Positions 9,050-18,275 are shown, counted from the stretch's first letter. The stretch: DNA of 64,000 nucleotides from Mycobacterium sp. ELW1 (GCF_008329905.1 NZ_CP032155.1:124001-188000), one strand, 5' to 3'. Made by a program: numbers and translations. The notes: generated by a model from the sequence alone, not told the origin.

Positions 9050-9730
9050 ATGACACTCGCCGATGAGTGGCGGCCACCGACCAGGGTGGCGATCATTGAC
9101 GACCACGACGTTGTCCATGCCGGTGTGGAGGCTTGGTGCGCCCGTGCGGACCCCCCGATTGAAGTAGTCGGCAGTTTTACAAACCCGGCGGACTATTTTG
9201 CGCGCTTCCCCGATCCGGCCGGCCCGGATGTCGACGTGGTCTTGTTGGATTTGCAGATCGATGGGCATCGACCGGAATGGACGGCGTTGTCTCGGATGTG
9301 CCAGGCAGGTCAACGTGTCATCGTGTACTCCCACATGTTCACCGATGAGGTGATTTTGAGCTGCCTGGAGATGGGTGCGCTGACCTACGTCGTCAAATCC
9401 GAGGGGGAGCGCCATTTGATAGATGCGATCCAGGCCGCCCGCGATGGCCAGCCCTATGTCGCGCCGCGCATGGCCAACGCAATGTTGAACGGCAACACCG
9501 TGGGGCGTATCAACCTTTCTGAGCGCGAAAAAGAAGTCCTGGTGGCTTGGTTCCAAACTGAGAGCAAGGATTTGGTGGGTAAACGACTGTTCATCGCACC
9601 GACCACGGTTCGCACCCATCTGCAGCGCGCCCGCGCCAAATACGCTGCGGCCGGGCGGCCGGCACCGACGAAGTCGGCTCTTCTCGCGCGCGCAGTCGAA
9701 GACGGAATCCTCAGCCTCAAGGATCTGTAG
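9050..9730 (+). CDS. NarL/LuxR-type response regulator 2
   Basis: 226 aa. ATG 9050 is preceded by AGGGGGAATTCACGA; an in-frame TTG at 9014 is less likely. A paralogue of the regulator at 3770: same DDHD acidic pair, LLDLQ phosphoacceptor, VVKSEG lysine, and an almost matching helix-turn-helix tail (GRPAPTKSALLARAVEDGI). No kinase gene adjoins it, so it may share the kinase at 1549. Unlike the other transcription units of the locus, its promoter lacks a clear dyad, which suggests it is not under the same autoregulation. Confidence 0.88.
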   Translation: MTLADEWRPPTRVAIIDDHDVVHAGVEAWCARADPPIEVVGSFTNPADYFARFPDPAGPDVDVVLLDLQIDGHRPEWTALSRMCQAGQRVIVYSHMFTDEVILSCLEMGALTYVVKSEGERHLIDAIQAARDGQPYVAPRMANAMLNGNTVGRINLSEREKEVLVAWFQTESKDLVGKRLFIAPTTVRTHLQRARAKYAAAGRPAPTKSALLARAVEDGILSLKDL

Positions 9731-9736
9731 CGGCGC

Positions 9737-11335
9737 CTACCCGCCGACACACGGCAACATCGGCACGCAGATCTTAGGCAGCTTCGGTGGTGGCGGCAGC
9801 TTGATCACCGGTGGTGGCGGCAACTTGATCACCGGGGGCGGCGGCAGCTTCGGCGGCGGCGGTGGTGGCGGCAGCTTGGGTGGTGGCGGCGGCTTGAAGA
9901 CCGGCAGCTTGGGTGGCGGTGGTGGTGGCGGTAGGTCAATCGGTCCCGGGGGAGGGGGCAATTTGATCGGCCCGGGCGGCGGGGGCAGCTTGATGGGTCC
10001 CGGCGGTGGCAACTGGATGATGATGGGCGGTGGCGGCGGAAGCTTGAACGGAGGCAGAACGACGTTCGGCTGTGGCAATCCCGGAGCCGGAACGGCTTCT
10101 ACCGGCGGCAACGGGACGGAGGCCGGCAGTTGGACGGGGACGCGCGGGACGCCTCCGCCTCCGCCGCCGGAATAGACGACCTTGTAGCCGCCGTCGCTGA
10201 CGGGGTCCGGCAGGGCTACTGCGTCGGGGACCACGATGTCAGGGCGGCTCTCCAACATCGGCAGGGGCGGAACATATTTGCCGGCGACCGGACCGGTCCC
10301 GTTGTCGAACGAGGTGTATACCGGCTGAGCGATGGTCTGCGGGCGAATGCCCATCGCCACCACGACAGCTAGACCAGCCAGCGCTACGACCCCGACCGCG
10401 GCCGCAACGCTACCCACCAGCAGCACCTGCGGCCGTGCCGCAGGTGTGACGGAACCGTCGACCTCGGTCGGATCAGAGGTGTAGCTCAGCGGGTGCATCG
10501 CACGCTGTAAGGGGACGCTGTCGCGGGGATAGCGAGCCGGATCTTCGATTGACAACGGACCAGAGTCGTAGGCCATCGAGTACGCGAGGTGCGATCCGAT
10601 CAGCGGACTCTCCTCGGTGGCTGCCACCGGTGCGGCGACGGCGGCGGCAGCCAACGTCGAGCGTTCGGGAACGCGGACGGCCGTCCGCTGCGCGGGGGCA
10701 GTAATTTTCGGCGTCTGCGCCGCGGTGGCCGCGCCCCGTGCGATCGCGAAGGCGGGATGCTCAGGCACGGCCAGGGGTAGTTGTGAGTGCAGGCCGGCGG
10801 CAACCGATTTCGGGTCGCCGCTGGTGGCTACCAAGTAGACGCCGGTGGCCGCACCGGGTTCCTCGGCGAGCCGACGCAGCAGAGATGCGCACGCCGGCAC
10901 TGGATCTGCGCCGTTGTAGGGCTCGGCGGCGATGACGGACGTGGTTACCGCGTCGGCCCCGACGATCGAGAGCGTTGCGGTGTCGTCGTCGACGAACAGC
11001 AACGCGCACTCACCATTACGCGCGGCTCCCCGCACCAGCGCGGTGGCGGCCTCCGCTCCGGAGACCGTCGTGACGTCATCGACACCGGACTGCGCGAGAG
11101 CGTGGGCGAGGCGCTGAGCTTGATCCTGGTCCGGCCAATACAACCGAGTGGCGACAAGTCGGTGGTCGCTCTCGCGCAAGGACTGGTGAGTTCCGGCGAT
11201 GGCGGTTTGTAGTTGGCCGGCCGGGTTGGACGTCAGGACGATATCCGATTCGTCCAGCACGTCGCCGGTATCGAAGTCCAGCAGCGCCAGACGCGCTGAC
11301 GGGCCTGTCACGGCCACCCCGAGAGCCACGTCCAC
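9737..11335 (-). CDS. DUF7159-like actin-fold protein with proline-rich tail
   Basis: 532 aa from GTG 11335 (AGGGGA eight bases upstream). An upstream in-frame GTG at 11371 is weaker, and family members begin near VDVALGVAVTG. Residues 1-200 resemble the mycobacterial DUF7159 / Hsp70-like fold. A variable linker follows, then one membrane helix (about 310-330, VLLVGSVAAAVGVVALAGLAVVV). The outer segment ends in about 150 residues of LPPPP-type repeats rich in Pro, Lys and Ile and closes with a Cys pair (ICVPMLPC). The tail could span the cell wall. It has its own dyad 63 bases upstream. Role in the secretion locus unknown. Confidence 0.7.
   Translation of the reverse strand: MDVALGVAVTGPSARLALLDFDTGDVLDESDIVLTSNPAGQLQTAIAGTHQSLRESDHRLVATRLYWPDQDQAQRLAHALAQSGVDDVTTVSGAEAATALVRGAARNGECALLFVDDDTATLSIVGADAVTTSVIAAEPYNGADPVPACASLLRRLAEEPGAATGVYLVATSGDPKSVAAGLHSQLPLAVPEHPAFAIARGAATAAQTPKITAPAQRTAVRVPERSTLAAAAVAAPVAATEESPLIGSHLAYSMAYDSGPLSIEDPARYPRDSVPLQRAMHPLSYTSDPTEVDGSVTPAARPQVLLVGSVAAAVGVVALAGLAVVVAMGIRPQTIAQPVYTSFDNGTGPVAGKYVPPLPMLESRPDIVVPDAVALPDPVSDGGYKVVYSGGGGGGVPRVPVQLPASVPLPPVEAVPAPGLPQPNVVLPPFKLPPPPPIIIQLPPPGPIKLPPPPGPIKLPPPPGPIDLPPPPPPPKLPVFKPPPPPKLPPPPPPPKLPPPPVIKLPPPPVIKLPPPPKLPKICVPMLPCVGG
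9780..10050 (-). repeat. proline-codon repeat tract
   Basis: Degenerate tandem repeats (GGCGGCAGCTT-type units on the plus strand) that encode repeated KLPPPP / IKLPPPP segments at the C-terminus of the gene at 11335. Unit length varies and no spacers are conserved, so this is a protein-level repeat rather than a CRISPR array. Confidence 0.75.
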
Positions 11336-11397
11336 CGAGATGTTCCCCTTGCGAATTGATGGTGGCGTCACTATTGCATTTCGATAACGCCCGCAAT

Positions 11398-11415
11398 ATC
11401 GGTCGAACGGTCGAC
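11398..11415 (+). promoter_or_regulatory. locus dyad operator, copy 3
   Basis: Reads ATCGGTCGAACGGTCGAC. It lies 63 bases upstream of the GTG at 11335 (minus strand), in the short gap to the next minus-strand gene. Confidence 0.6.
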
Positions 11416-11434
11416 ACGGCGCTCGCGACCAGTG

Positions 11435-11818
11435 CTATCCCACTGGCTTGACGATCAGCACGAGGACGACAACGACCGCCGCAGCGGCGAGATAGATGCA
11501 GCTCATGGCCAGTGCCGCCTTGGCCAGCCCGAAGCCTGCGGTGCCCCCCTGCGCGATTCGGCGTCGCGCGATCAGGCTCAGGGGGATCGTCAGCGGTGCG
11601 ATGAACGGTCCCATAAGGAGGACCAGCACGAACGAGGCCAGTGCAAGAGAACTGATCGGACCGTTTGACGACGCCCCTGCGAGAGGCGAACTTACGACGG
11701 AGGTGGTCTGCGCTGGTGCCGTCGGTGCCGCGACGACCGGAGACCCCGCGGTCGGCGGCGTTGCTCCGACTGTGTAGCCCGCCCCGAACCGGCTGGGGGG
11801 TAACACCGAATCGGGCAT
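11435..11818 (-). CDS. small two-TM membrane protein (DUF4190-like)
   Basis: 127 aa from ATG 11818, with AAGGA eight bases upstream; a further-upstream ATG (11884) has no ribosome binding site. The N-terminus (PPSRFGAGYTVGA) resembles the RF[GS]AGTTYTG motif of the proteins at 7045 and 23111. A Pro/Ala linker follows, then two helices: about 62-85 (LALASFVLVLLMGPFI) and about 103-125 (CIYLAAAAVVVVLVLIV). Between them lies a basic loop (SLIARRRIAQGG), as in DUF4190 proteins. It diverges from the RDD/EccC operon across a gap with one dyad. Possible accessory membrane subunit. Confidence 0.7.
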   Translation of the reverse strand: MPDSVLPPSRFGAGYTVGATPPTAGSPVVAAPTAPAQTTSVVSSPLAGASSNGPISSLALASFVLVLLMGPFIAPLTIPLSLIARRRIAQGGTAGFGLAKAALAMSCIYLAAAAVVVVLVLIVKPVG

Positions 11819-11888
11819 CCGCGTGGTCCTTCGAGCCGTGCTGGGAGGCAACGCGAGTCGCGGCAGCAGCACTCGCGGGGCCATCGTT

Positions 11889-11904
11889 GCCGCAGGCCTG
11901 CGGC
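11889..11904. repeat. perfect 16-bp palindrome
   Basis: GCCGCAGGCCTGCGGC is a perfect palindrome without a spacer. It lies in the divergent gap between the genes at 11818 and 12100, eight bases from the locus dyad at 11912. Possible protein-binding site; no T-tract, so not an intrinsic terminator. Confidence 0.45.
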
Positions 11905-11911
11905 CTGAGCA

Positions 11912-11929
11912 ATCGTACGTTCGACCTAC
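11912..11929 (-). promoter_or_regulatory. locus dyad operator, copy 4
   Basis: On the minus strand reads GTAGGTCGAACGTACGAT (one mismatch to the consensus in the left arm). It sits in the divergent gap that serves the small membrane gene (start 11818) and the main secretion operon (start 12100). Confidence 0.6.
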
Positions 11930-12099
11930 AGACAATCCCCTGCGATCGCGGCATACCGAGCCTAATGTTTGACCGGCGGGCCCACCGTCGTGCGCGCCCA
12001 AGAGTGTCCGGGCCGCTGGCAGGAGGGAGTCGACGTGGTGGTGGCGACCACGGCTGCGCGCCGGCAGCCGGTGCGGCCCACAACTCCCGAGAGACTGTG

Positions 12100-12783
12100 G
12101 TGACCGGCACCGCCGACGCGCCGTGCAGCCACTGCGGGTCGACCTTGCGGGCCAATGCGCCGTTCTGCTCGGCCTGTGGTCAGGCGGTGCCCAATCGCCC
12201 TACCCATCTGCCAGGCAGTACGAATACCGCTACGCAGCAGCATGTTCCGGCCCAGCCGATAGCGCCTGTGGGTGCTGACCAAATCGTGGAGGCGGCGCGG
12301 GGAGTGCGCTGCTGCAGTCACCTGCTCGACATCGCCGCGATGCTGAGCCCGGCGTTTCCTATCGCGATCACGGCAACGATCCTCGGTCTGGTCGACGTCA
12401 TCTACATCGTGGTGCCGGTGTCCTTTGTCGCGATATCGGTGTGGATGTCGTTGTGGCGCGGTCTGACCGGGATGACCTTCGGCACGGCAACGCTGGGCCT
12501 GCGCACGGTGCGTGCCGCCGACAACAGCCCGCCGGGATTCGCCGCCGTTGCGCTGCGTAGCGTGGTCTTCGCCGGGACAGCCGGCCTGGCCGGCCTACCG
12601 ATCTTGACCAGCCCGTCGCCGCAGCGCGGTACGCATGACCGAATCTCAGGCACCTCCGTGATTGACATCAGCCTGGGTGCCAATCCGTTCGGTCAGCGCC
12701 AGCAGACGGCACTGCGCAGAACGCTCGATCGCGGATTGCGCAAAGTCAGCTCACCTGTACCTGTTGCGGCAGGGCGGCCATAG
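12100..12783 (+). CDS. zinc-ribbon RDD-family membrane protein
   Basis: 227 aa. Start at one of two adjacent GTG codons (12097 or 12100); 12100 has GAGAG at six-base spacing. The N-terminus is a zinc ribbon (CSHCGSTL and FCSACG, four Cys), followed by a Pro/Gln linker. An RDD-type membrane domain follows, with helices near 75-110 and 150-170 and the typical motif TGMTFGTATLGLRTV. The stop abuts the EccC start directly, so the two are coupled. Probable membrane partner of the ATPase; RDD proteins have varied roles, so the function is inferred from position. Confidence 0.75.
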   Translation: MTGTADAPCSHCGSTLRANAPFCSACGQAVPNRPTHLPGSTNTATQQHVPAQPIAPVGADQIVEAARGVRCCSHLLDIAAMLSPAFPIAITATILGLVDVIYIVVPVSFVAISVWMSLWRGLTGMTFGTATLGLRTVRAADNSPPGFAAVALRSVVFAGTAGLAGLPILTSPSPQRGTHDRISGTSVIDISLGANPFGQRQQTALRRTLDRGLRKVSSPVPVAAGRP

Positions 12784-15700
12784 ATGCAGCTGAAGATCAT
12801 CTTGCGCCGGACCGACGGGAGCCATGCGCAGCTCGCGGTCACCGCCGACGCGACGGCATCGATCGGGGACCTGGCGACTGCGCTCGTCTCCGGGGATCCC
12901 GACCGGCGGACCGCGCCGGCCCCTGTCGGCACCACCCTCAAGCTCGAACACAGTTCGTTCGACAGCGGTGCGCCCGGCCGGGTGCTCGACCCACGGCGCA
13001 GCCTCATCGACTCGGGAATCCGCTCAGGTGCGACGGTCAGCGTGACGGCAGCGCCGGCCGTCCCACCGGCGCGCTCGCGTCGCGGCCGTTCGGTCGCGGT
13101 GCTGCGGGTGCTCACCGGCCCCGACGCCGGCCGCGAGTTTCCACTGCCAGCCGGCAATGCCCGCATCGGGACGGCCTTGACCAGCGAGGTGTTACTCAGC
13201 GACCCGAGCTTGTCCGACATCCACGCTGCCATCTCGATCGGCGACACGATCGAAATCTCAAACTTGGCCGGTCCGAACGGTGTGTTCGTGGGCGGGGTAC
13301 CTTCCCAGCGCGCGGTGATCGGGGCGACCGATACGGTGCGGCTGGGTTCCACTGAACTCGCGGTGCTGCCGACGGTGCGCTCCCATGCGGTCCAAACCGA
13401 CAGCAGCGCAATCGAATTCAACCGCTCACCGCGGGTGATTGCGCGATTTGCCGAACGGCGCTTCGTCACACCCGCGGTACCGCCGCGGCCGGAGCCGCAG
13501 CACCTACCGATCGTGTCGATGCTGCTGCCTCTGGTGATGGGGCTGGTGCTGCTGGTGACGACTCGCAGCCTGCTGTCGGTGCTGTTCGTCGCGTTGAGTC
13601 CGCTGCTGATGATCGGTATGTACTTCGACACCCGCCGACAGGAGAGGAAGCGGCGCGAGGAGGCGATCAAACGGTTCGCCGAATCTCTGCGGGGCCTGGC
13701 CGAGGAGTTGACCGCCACCCAGCGGGTGGAGCGCGCCACCAGACTGGCTGAGACTCCGGCACTGTCGCAAACCGTCGAAGCCATTCACCGGCTCGGGCCC
13801 CTGCTGTGGACCCACCGGCCCGAGAATCCTGAATTCCTCACCATCAGAATGGGATTGGGCGACGCGCCGTCGCGTTGCGTGGTCGACATCCACGAGGGAC
13901 AGGACGGTGATGCCCACTACGCGACCCAGTTGACCGAGCTTCGCGAGGAATTCGCACTGATCAGTGACGTTCCGATCGTCGCTGATCTGCGTGAATGTGG
14001 AGCGTTGGGTGTATGTGGCCCACGCGGTTTGGTCGACGGGGTCGCGCGCGGCCTTGTCATGCAACTCGTCGGTCTGCATTCGCCCGCTGACGTAGCAGTG
14101 GCCGCCTTCAGCTCGCCGCAGGCGCGCCAATGCTGGGAGTGGCTGGAATGGTTGCCGCACGCAGGCTCCGTGCACAGTCCGCTGACCGGCAACCATCTGA
14201 CCGAAAGTGCCAGTGGCGCTGCCGCACTGCTTGCACGGCTCGAAGATATGGTCAAAAAGCGGCGCGAGTCGGTCGATACCGCCGCGCCGGTCTTCGGCGT
14301 GATCGGCGAGGACTCGTTCGGCTCCGACGCGCGGCCGCAAGGCGTGTTGCCCGCAGTAGTGGTCATCGTGGAAGACACCGCCCCCATCGATCGGCCGCGA
14401 TTGACCCGGCTGGCCGAACACGGGGCGTCAGTTGGTGTTCACGTCATCTGGGTGGCCACTGAGGTCACCAGCCTGCCCGCGGCCTGCCGCACCTTCCTTC
14501 TCGTCGACAACGCCACTGCCGGCTCAACCGTCGGTGAGGTACGTCGCGGCCGGCACACTTTCCCGATCGCCTGCGAGACCCTGGACATCCCTGACGCAGT
14601 TCAGGTCGCACTGCTGTTGGCGCCGGTCATCGACGTGGGGGCAGCCGTCGAAGATGAGACGGACTTGCCGCGCTCGGTGTCGTATGTGGCTCTGGCCGGC
14701 GCCGGACTGGCCGGCGACCCAGCCACGGTCACGCGCGACTGGTTGGCCAACGAGTCGGTCTTGTCCCGACGGCCACCCAACCAGCCGTCCGGACAACCCA
14801 TCACGCTGCGTGCGCTCGTCGGCTCAACGGGAACTGCCGACTTTCATCTAGACCTTCGTGAGCACGGACCGCATGCACTCGTCGGTGGGACGACCGGCTC
14901 CGGCAAGAGCGAGTTCTTGCAAACCTGGGTGCTCGGGATGGCCGCTGCCCACAGTCCCGACCGAGTGACGTTCTTGTTCGTGGACTACAAGGGCGGCGCT
15001 GCCTTCGCCGAGTGTGTGCACCTGCCCCACACCGTCGGGCTCGTCACCGACCTGTCGCCACATTTGGTACGGCGCGCGCTGACTTCCCTGCGAGCCGAAA
15101 TCCGCCGCCGTGAAGAGCTGTTGAACCGCAAGGGCGCAAAGGATCTGGTGAAGCTGGAGCAGTCCGGCGACCCCGACACCCCGCCGAGCCTCATCATCAT
15201 CGTCGACGAGTTCGCGGCGCTCGTCAGCGAGGTACCGGAATTCGTCGACGGTGTCATCGACGTAGCACAGCGTGGACGCTCCCTCGGTCTGCACCTGATC
15301 TTGGCCACCCAGCGCCCCGCCGGCGTGATCAAGGATAATCTGCGGGCCAATACCAATCTGCGGATCGCACTGCGGCTCAACGATATTGATGACTCGGTCG
15401 ACGTGATCGAGGATCCCCTCGCAGCTCACTTCCCACTCGGGGTGCCTGGGCGTGCTGTCGCCAAGACCGGCCCGGGAAGGTTGACCGTCTTCCAGTCAGG
15501 CTACGTCGGGGGTGTTTCCAGCGAGGAGTCAGAGCAGGCGTCGATCGATGTGTGCGAGTTCGTATTCGGTAGGCGCCGGCAATGGCTGACATCAGTGGGG
15601 ACAGCCCACAGAGCTACTGGTCCGACCGACATCAAGCGAATTGTCGCCACCATTCGCTCGGCCACCGAGGCACTGGCGATAACACCCCCGCGCCGACCCT

Positions 15701-17229
15701 GGCTGCCGCCACTCGCTCCGGTGTACGCCTTGGAGAAGTTGGCCGGCGTCGCGCGGGACGAACAATTGGTGATCGGTCAGGCTGATTGGCCCGACGATCA
15801 AGCCCAGCGACTCGGAGTCCTCAACCCCGACCGCGACGGCAACATGGCGATCATCGGCACCGGCGGGTCGGGCAAGTCGACGACGCTGCGCACGCTTGCG
15901 ATCTCGGCGGCGCTGAGACCCGGCGGCGCACCGGTGCACATCTACGGCTTCGATTTCGGATCGGGCAGCCTGCGCATGCTCGAAGCACTTCCCAACGTGT
16001 CCGCCATCGTCGACGCATCCGATGACGAACGAATCGGCCGGGTTCTGCGCAGACTCACGGCGCTGCTGGAGGAACGTTCGGCGAAGTTCAGCCGGGCCCA
16101 CGCCTCCGATGTCGCTGAATATCGTCAGCTCACAGGCGAACCCGAACCGCGGATCCTGCTCCTGGTCGACAGCATCGGCGCATTCCGTGAGGCCTACGAA
16201 CACGCCTCGCGCTCGCCGTATTTCGGGATGTTCACCCAACTTGCCGCCGATGGCCGCATGTTGGGAATCCACGTGATCGTCACCGCCGATCGTCCCGGTG
16301 CGCTGTCGGCGTCGTTGTCATCGACCATCCAGCGTCGGCTGGTGTTGCGACTCGCTTCCGATGACGACTACGGCCTGGCAGGTGTGTCCTCCGATGTGCT
16401 GTCGGCCGCCTCCCCGCCGGGACGAGGGGTCATGGACGGCCAAGAGGTGCAGGTCGCGGTATTCGGCGGCGATGCCAACACCGCCGTCCAGGGCCGTGCC
16501 ATTGCGCAACTCGCTGAAGCGATGCAGGAGAATGGCTTTCGGGAACCTGAACCGGTTGTCCGGTTGGCGGAGCAGATACCTCTGTACACGTTGCCGGCGA
16601 CCGCGTCACCGGGATGCCCCGCTATCGGCCTGGCCAACGAGACGCTCGCACCGATCGGGATCAACCCGCACGGGGTGTTCATGGTGACCGGGCCACCCGG
16701 CAGCGGACGTACCACCACAGTGATGACCCTCGCGCAGGCTGTTCGGCGTGCCAATCCCGGTATCCGACTCGTTTACCTGGCCCCCGCAGAATCGACGGCG
16801 ACAGGGGCAGGCGGCTGGGACGAGGTGGTTGTCGGTCCTTCACGGGTGTCTGAATACGCCAATGGTCTGATGGCCAGGCTCTCGCCGGACGCGGCCGAAA
16901 CCCTGATGGTCGTGATCGAATCGGTCGCTGACTTCGGCGGAACGGAAGCCGAAAACGACCTGACCCGACTGGTGAAGACTCTCAGTGAGGCTTCGGTTTT
17001 CGTCGTCGGCGAATCGGGTGTTTCATCATGGAGCCAGGCATGGCAACTGGCGCAGCCGTTCAAGTCGGCCAGGCGCGGAATCGTGCTGGCGCCGGACGGC
17101 ACCGACACCGACAGCCTGTTGAGCACCTCCATCGGACACGTGTACGGCAGCTACTTCCCGCCTGGCCGCGGGGTGCTGATCGAACGCGGTAAGGGAACCT
17201 GGCTCCATGTCGCCCAGCCAACCATCTAG
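12784..17229 (+). CDS. type VII secretion EccC/EssC ATPase with beta-grasp and FHA domains
   Basis: 1481 aa, motor of the locus. Residues 1-88 look like a YukD/ubiquitin-type beta-grasp. Residues about 103-196 are an FHA domain with the phosphothreonine-binding pattern intact (Arg127, Ser144, His147, Asn165-Gly). Helices at 241-261 and 263-281 anchor it. Three FtsK/SpoIIIE domains follow. The first has Walker A GGTTGSGKSEF (about 701-711) and Walker B IIIVDEFAAL. The second has GTGGSGKSTT (about 1026-1035) but LLLVDSIGAF, without the Glu. The third has GPPGSGRTTT (about 1304-1313), with Arg in place of the Walker Lys. FHA at the N-terminus is the EssC arrangement, whereas mycobacterial ESX EccC lacks it. 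It drives export of WXG100 proteins; the downstream operon encodes such substrates. Confidence 0.93.
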   Translation: MQLKIILRRTDGSHAQLAVTADATASIGDLATALVSGDPDRRTAPAPVGTTLKLEHSSFDSGAPGRVLDPRRSLIDSGIRSGATVSVTAAPAVPPARSRRGRSVAVLRVLTGPDAGREFPLPAGNARIGTALTSEVLLSDPSLSDIHAAISIGDTIEISNLAGPNGVFVGGVPSQRAVIGATDTVRLGSTELAVLPTVRSHAVQTDSSAIEFNRSPRVIARFAERRFVTPAVPPRPEPQHLPIVSMLLPLVMGLVLLVTTRSLLSVLFVALSPLLMIGMYFDTRRQERKRREEAIKRFAESLRGLAEELTATQRVERATRLAETPALSQTVEAIHRLGPLLWTHRPENPEFLTIRMGLGDAPSRCVVDIHEGQDGDAHYATQLTELREEFALISDVPIVADLRECGALGVCGPRGLVDGVARGLVMQLVGLHSPADVAVAAFSSPQARQCWEWLEWLPHAGSVHSPLTGNHLTESASGAAALLARLEDMVKKRRESVDTAAPVFGVIGEDSFGSDARPQGVLPAVVVIVEDTAPIDRPRLTRLAEHGASVGVHVIWVATEVTSLPAACRTFLLVDNATAGSTVGEVRRGRHTFPIACETLDIPDAVQVALLLAPVIDVGAAVEDETDLPRSVSYVALAGAGLAGDPATVTRDWLANESVLSRRPPNQPSGQPITLRALVGSTGTADFHLDLREHGPHALVGGTTGSGKSEFLQTWVLGMAAAHSPDRVTFLFVDYKGGAAFAECVHLPHTVGLVTDLSPHLVRRALTSLRAEIRRREELLNRKGAKDLVKLEQSGDPDTPPSLIIIVDEFAALVSEVPEFVDGVIDVAQRGRSLGLHLILATQRPAGVIKDNLRANTNLRIALRLNDIDDSVDVIEDPLAAHFPLGVPGRAVAKTGPGRLTVFQSGYVGGVSSEESEQASIDVCEFVFGRRRQWLTSVGTAHRATGPTDIKRIVATIRSATEALAITPPRRPWLPPLAPVYALEKLAGVARDEQLVIGQADWPDDQAQRLGVLNPDRDGNMAIIGTGGSGKSTTLRTLAISAALRPGGAPVHIYGFDFGSGSLRMLEALPNVSAIVDASDDERIGRVLRRLTALLEERSAKFSRAHASDVAEYRQLTGEPEPRILLLVDSIGAFREAYEHASRSPYFGMFTQLAADGRMLGIHVIVTADRPGALSASLSSTIQRRLVLRLASDDDYGLAGVSSDVLSAASPPGRGVMDGQEVQVAVFGGDANTAVQGRAIAQLAEAMQENGFREPEPVVRLAEQIPLYTLPATASPGCPAIGLANETLAPIGINPHGVFMVTGPPGSGRTTTVMTLAQAVRRANPGIRLVYLAPAESTATGAGGWDEVVVGPSRVSEYANGLMARLSPDAAETLMVVIESVADFGGTEAENDLTRLVKTLSEASVFVVGESGVSSWSQAWQLAQPFKSARRGIVLAPDGTDTDSLLSTSIGHVYGSYFPPGRGVLIERGKGTWLHVAQPTI

Positions 17230-17246
17230 TCCCTGGGGAGGCAGTT

Positions 17247-18275
17247 ATGGCCTATAACGGTGCCGACATTGATCATCTTCGTTCGGCGGCAACGCAGTTC
17301 GACAGCGTGGCGAGTGCCCTCGAGGGCGTGGTGAAGGCGGTGAATTCCTCCGTCACCGGACCGTGGTGGGGTTCTGACGCCGACCGGTTCCGATCGCAGT
17401 GGTCCGGCGTTTCCCAGCCCAATGTGAAAGCGGCGGTGTCGGCGCTACGCGAGGGCGCGCTCAACCTGCGCCGCAACGCCCAAGAACAGGAACAGGTCAG
17501 CAACACCGCCGGAGCCAGGTTGGGCGTGGCGGCACCGGTGGGGACTGCGCAGCTCTTCGCGCACATCGACAACTACAACAAAGAGGGCGACGGGGTACGC
17601 ATCGAGAAAGTCGTCGGCGCCGACGGCAAGACCCGGCTGATCGTCTACTTCCAGGGCATGAACACCACCGAGAACCGTACGCTGGAACGCAACGTTCCCC
17701 TGCTGGACGGAAAGGTGGACCCCACCGTCATCGCCCGAATTCGCGAGGTACTGAAGGATTCTCCCGACGGAGCCAAGACCGACATCATGCTGGTGGGATT
17801 CAGCCAGGGCGGAATCGACGCTCAGAACGTCGCAGCACAGGCCAACGGGTTGGGGTTCCATGTCACCAATCTGGTCACCTACGGGTCGCCCGTCATCACT
17901 CCCGACCTCAACGGCGTCCAGACCGTGCATCTGCACGGCGAGACTTCGGAAGGTTTCGCCGACTGGGTACCGGCGGCGGGGTCTACAGTGCATTCGGCCA
18001 ACACCGTCGTGCCGGGTGTCAGTCTGTTCACTGGAATCGCTGGCCTTGCCAATCAGAGCCCGTTGCCGTGGAATTCAGTTTTCGAGTCCAAATCCGATGT
18101 GCCGATTGGAAAGCTCTTCGAAACGGGCTACGACCACACCCTGCTGTATCCCGATGTGGCCAATGACTTCGACAAGTCGTCGGATTCCCGGTTCACCGAC
18201 GTCAAGGCCAGCATGCAGAAGTTCCAGGGCACAATCGTCGACGTATCGCCGTCGCAAGACTCTAAGTCCAAGTGA
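17247..18275 (+). CDS. WXG100-alpha/beta hydrolase fusion (candidate lipase effector)
   Basis: 342 aa, ATG 17247 after GGGGAGG. Residues 1-95 are a WXG100 domain (GPWWGSDADRF; Trp40, Gly42). Residues about 110-320 form an alpha/beta hydrolase: nucleophile elbow GFSQGG (Ser186), then TYGSPV as in lipases and PE-PPE hydrolases, and a likely catalytic His297 in GYDHTLLYPD. It lacks a Sec signal peptide, as expected for a T7SS substrate. It lies 17 bases after the ATPase gene and overlaps the DUF6777 gene by four bases. Predicted secreted esterase/lipase; target (competitor, host or own envelope lipids) unknown. Confidence 0.88.
   Translation: MAYNGADIDHLRSAATQFDSVASALEGVVKAVNSSVTGPWWGSDADRFRSQWSGVSQPNVKAAVSALREGALNLRRNAQEQEQVSNTAGARLGVAAPVGTAQLFAHIDNYNKEGDGVRIEKVVGADGKTRLIVYFQGMNTTENRTLERNVPLLDGKVDPTVIARIREVLKDSPDGAKTDIMLVGFSQGGIDAQNVAAQANGLGFHVTNLVTYGSPVITPDLNGVQTVHLHGETSEGFADWVPAAGSTVHSANTVVPGVSLFTGIAGLANQSPLPWNSVFESKSDVPIGKLFETGYDHTLLYPDVANDFDKSSDSRFTDVKASMQKFQGTIVDVSPSQDSKSK

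Noticed and set aside
9780..10050. Repeat tract that could suggest a CRISPR array
   Set aside because: Units vary in length, have no distinct spacers, and encode a proline-rich tail in frame.
11819..12001. Longer N-terminus for the two-TM protein of the secretion locus
   Set aside because: It would cover the dyad and palindrome of the promoter gap, and the ATG at 11884 lacks a ribosome binding site; ATG 11818 has AAGGA.
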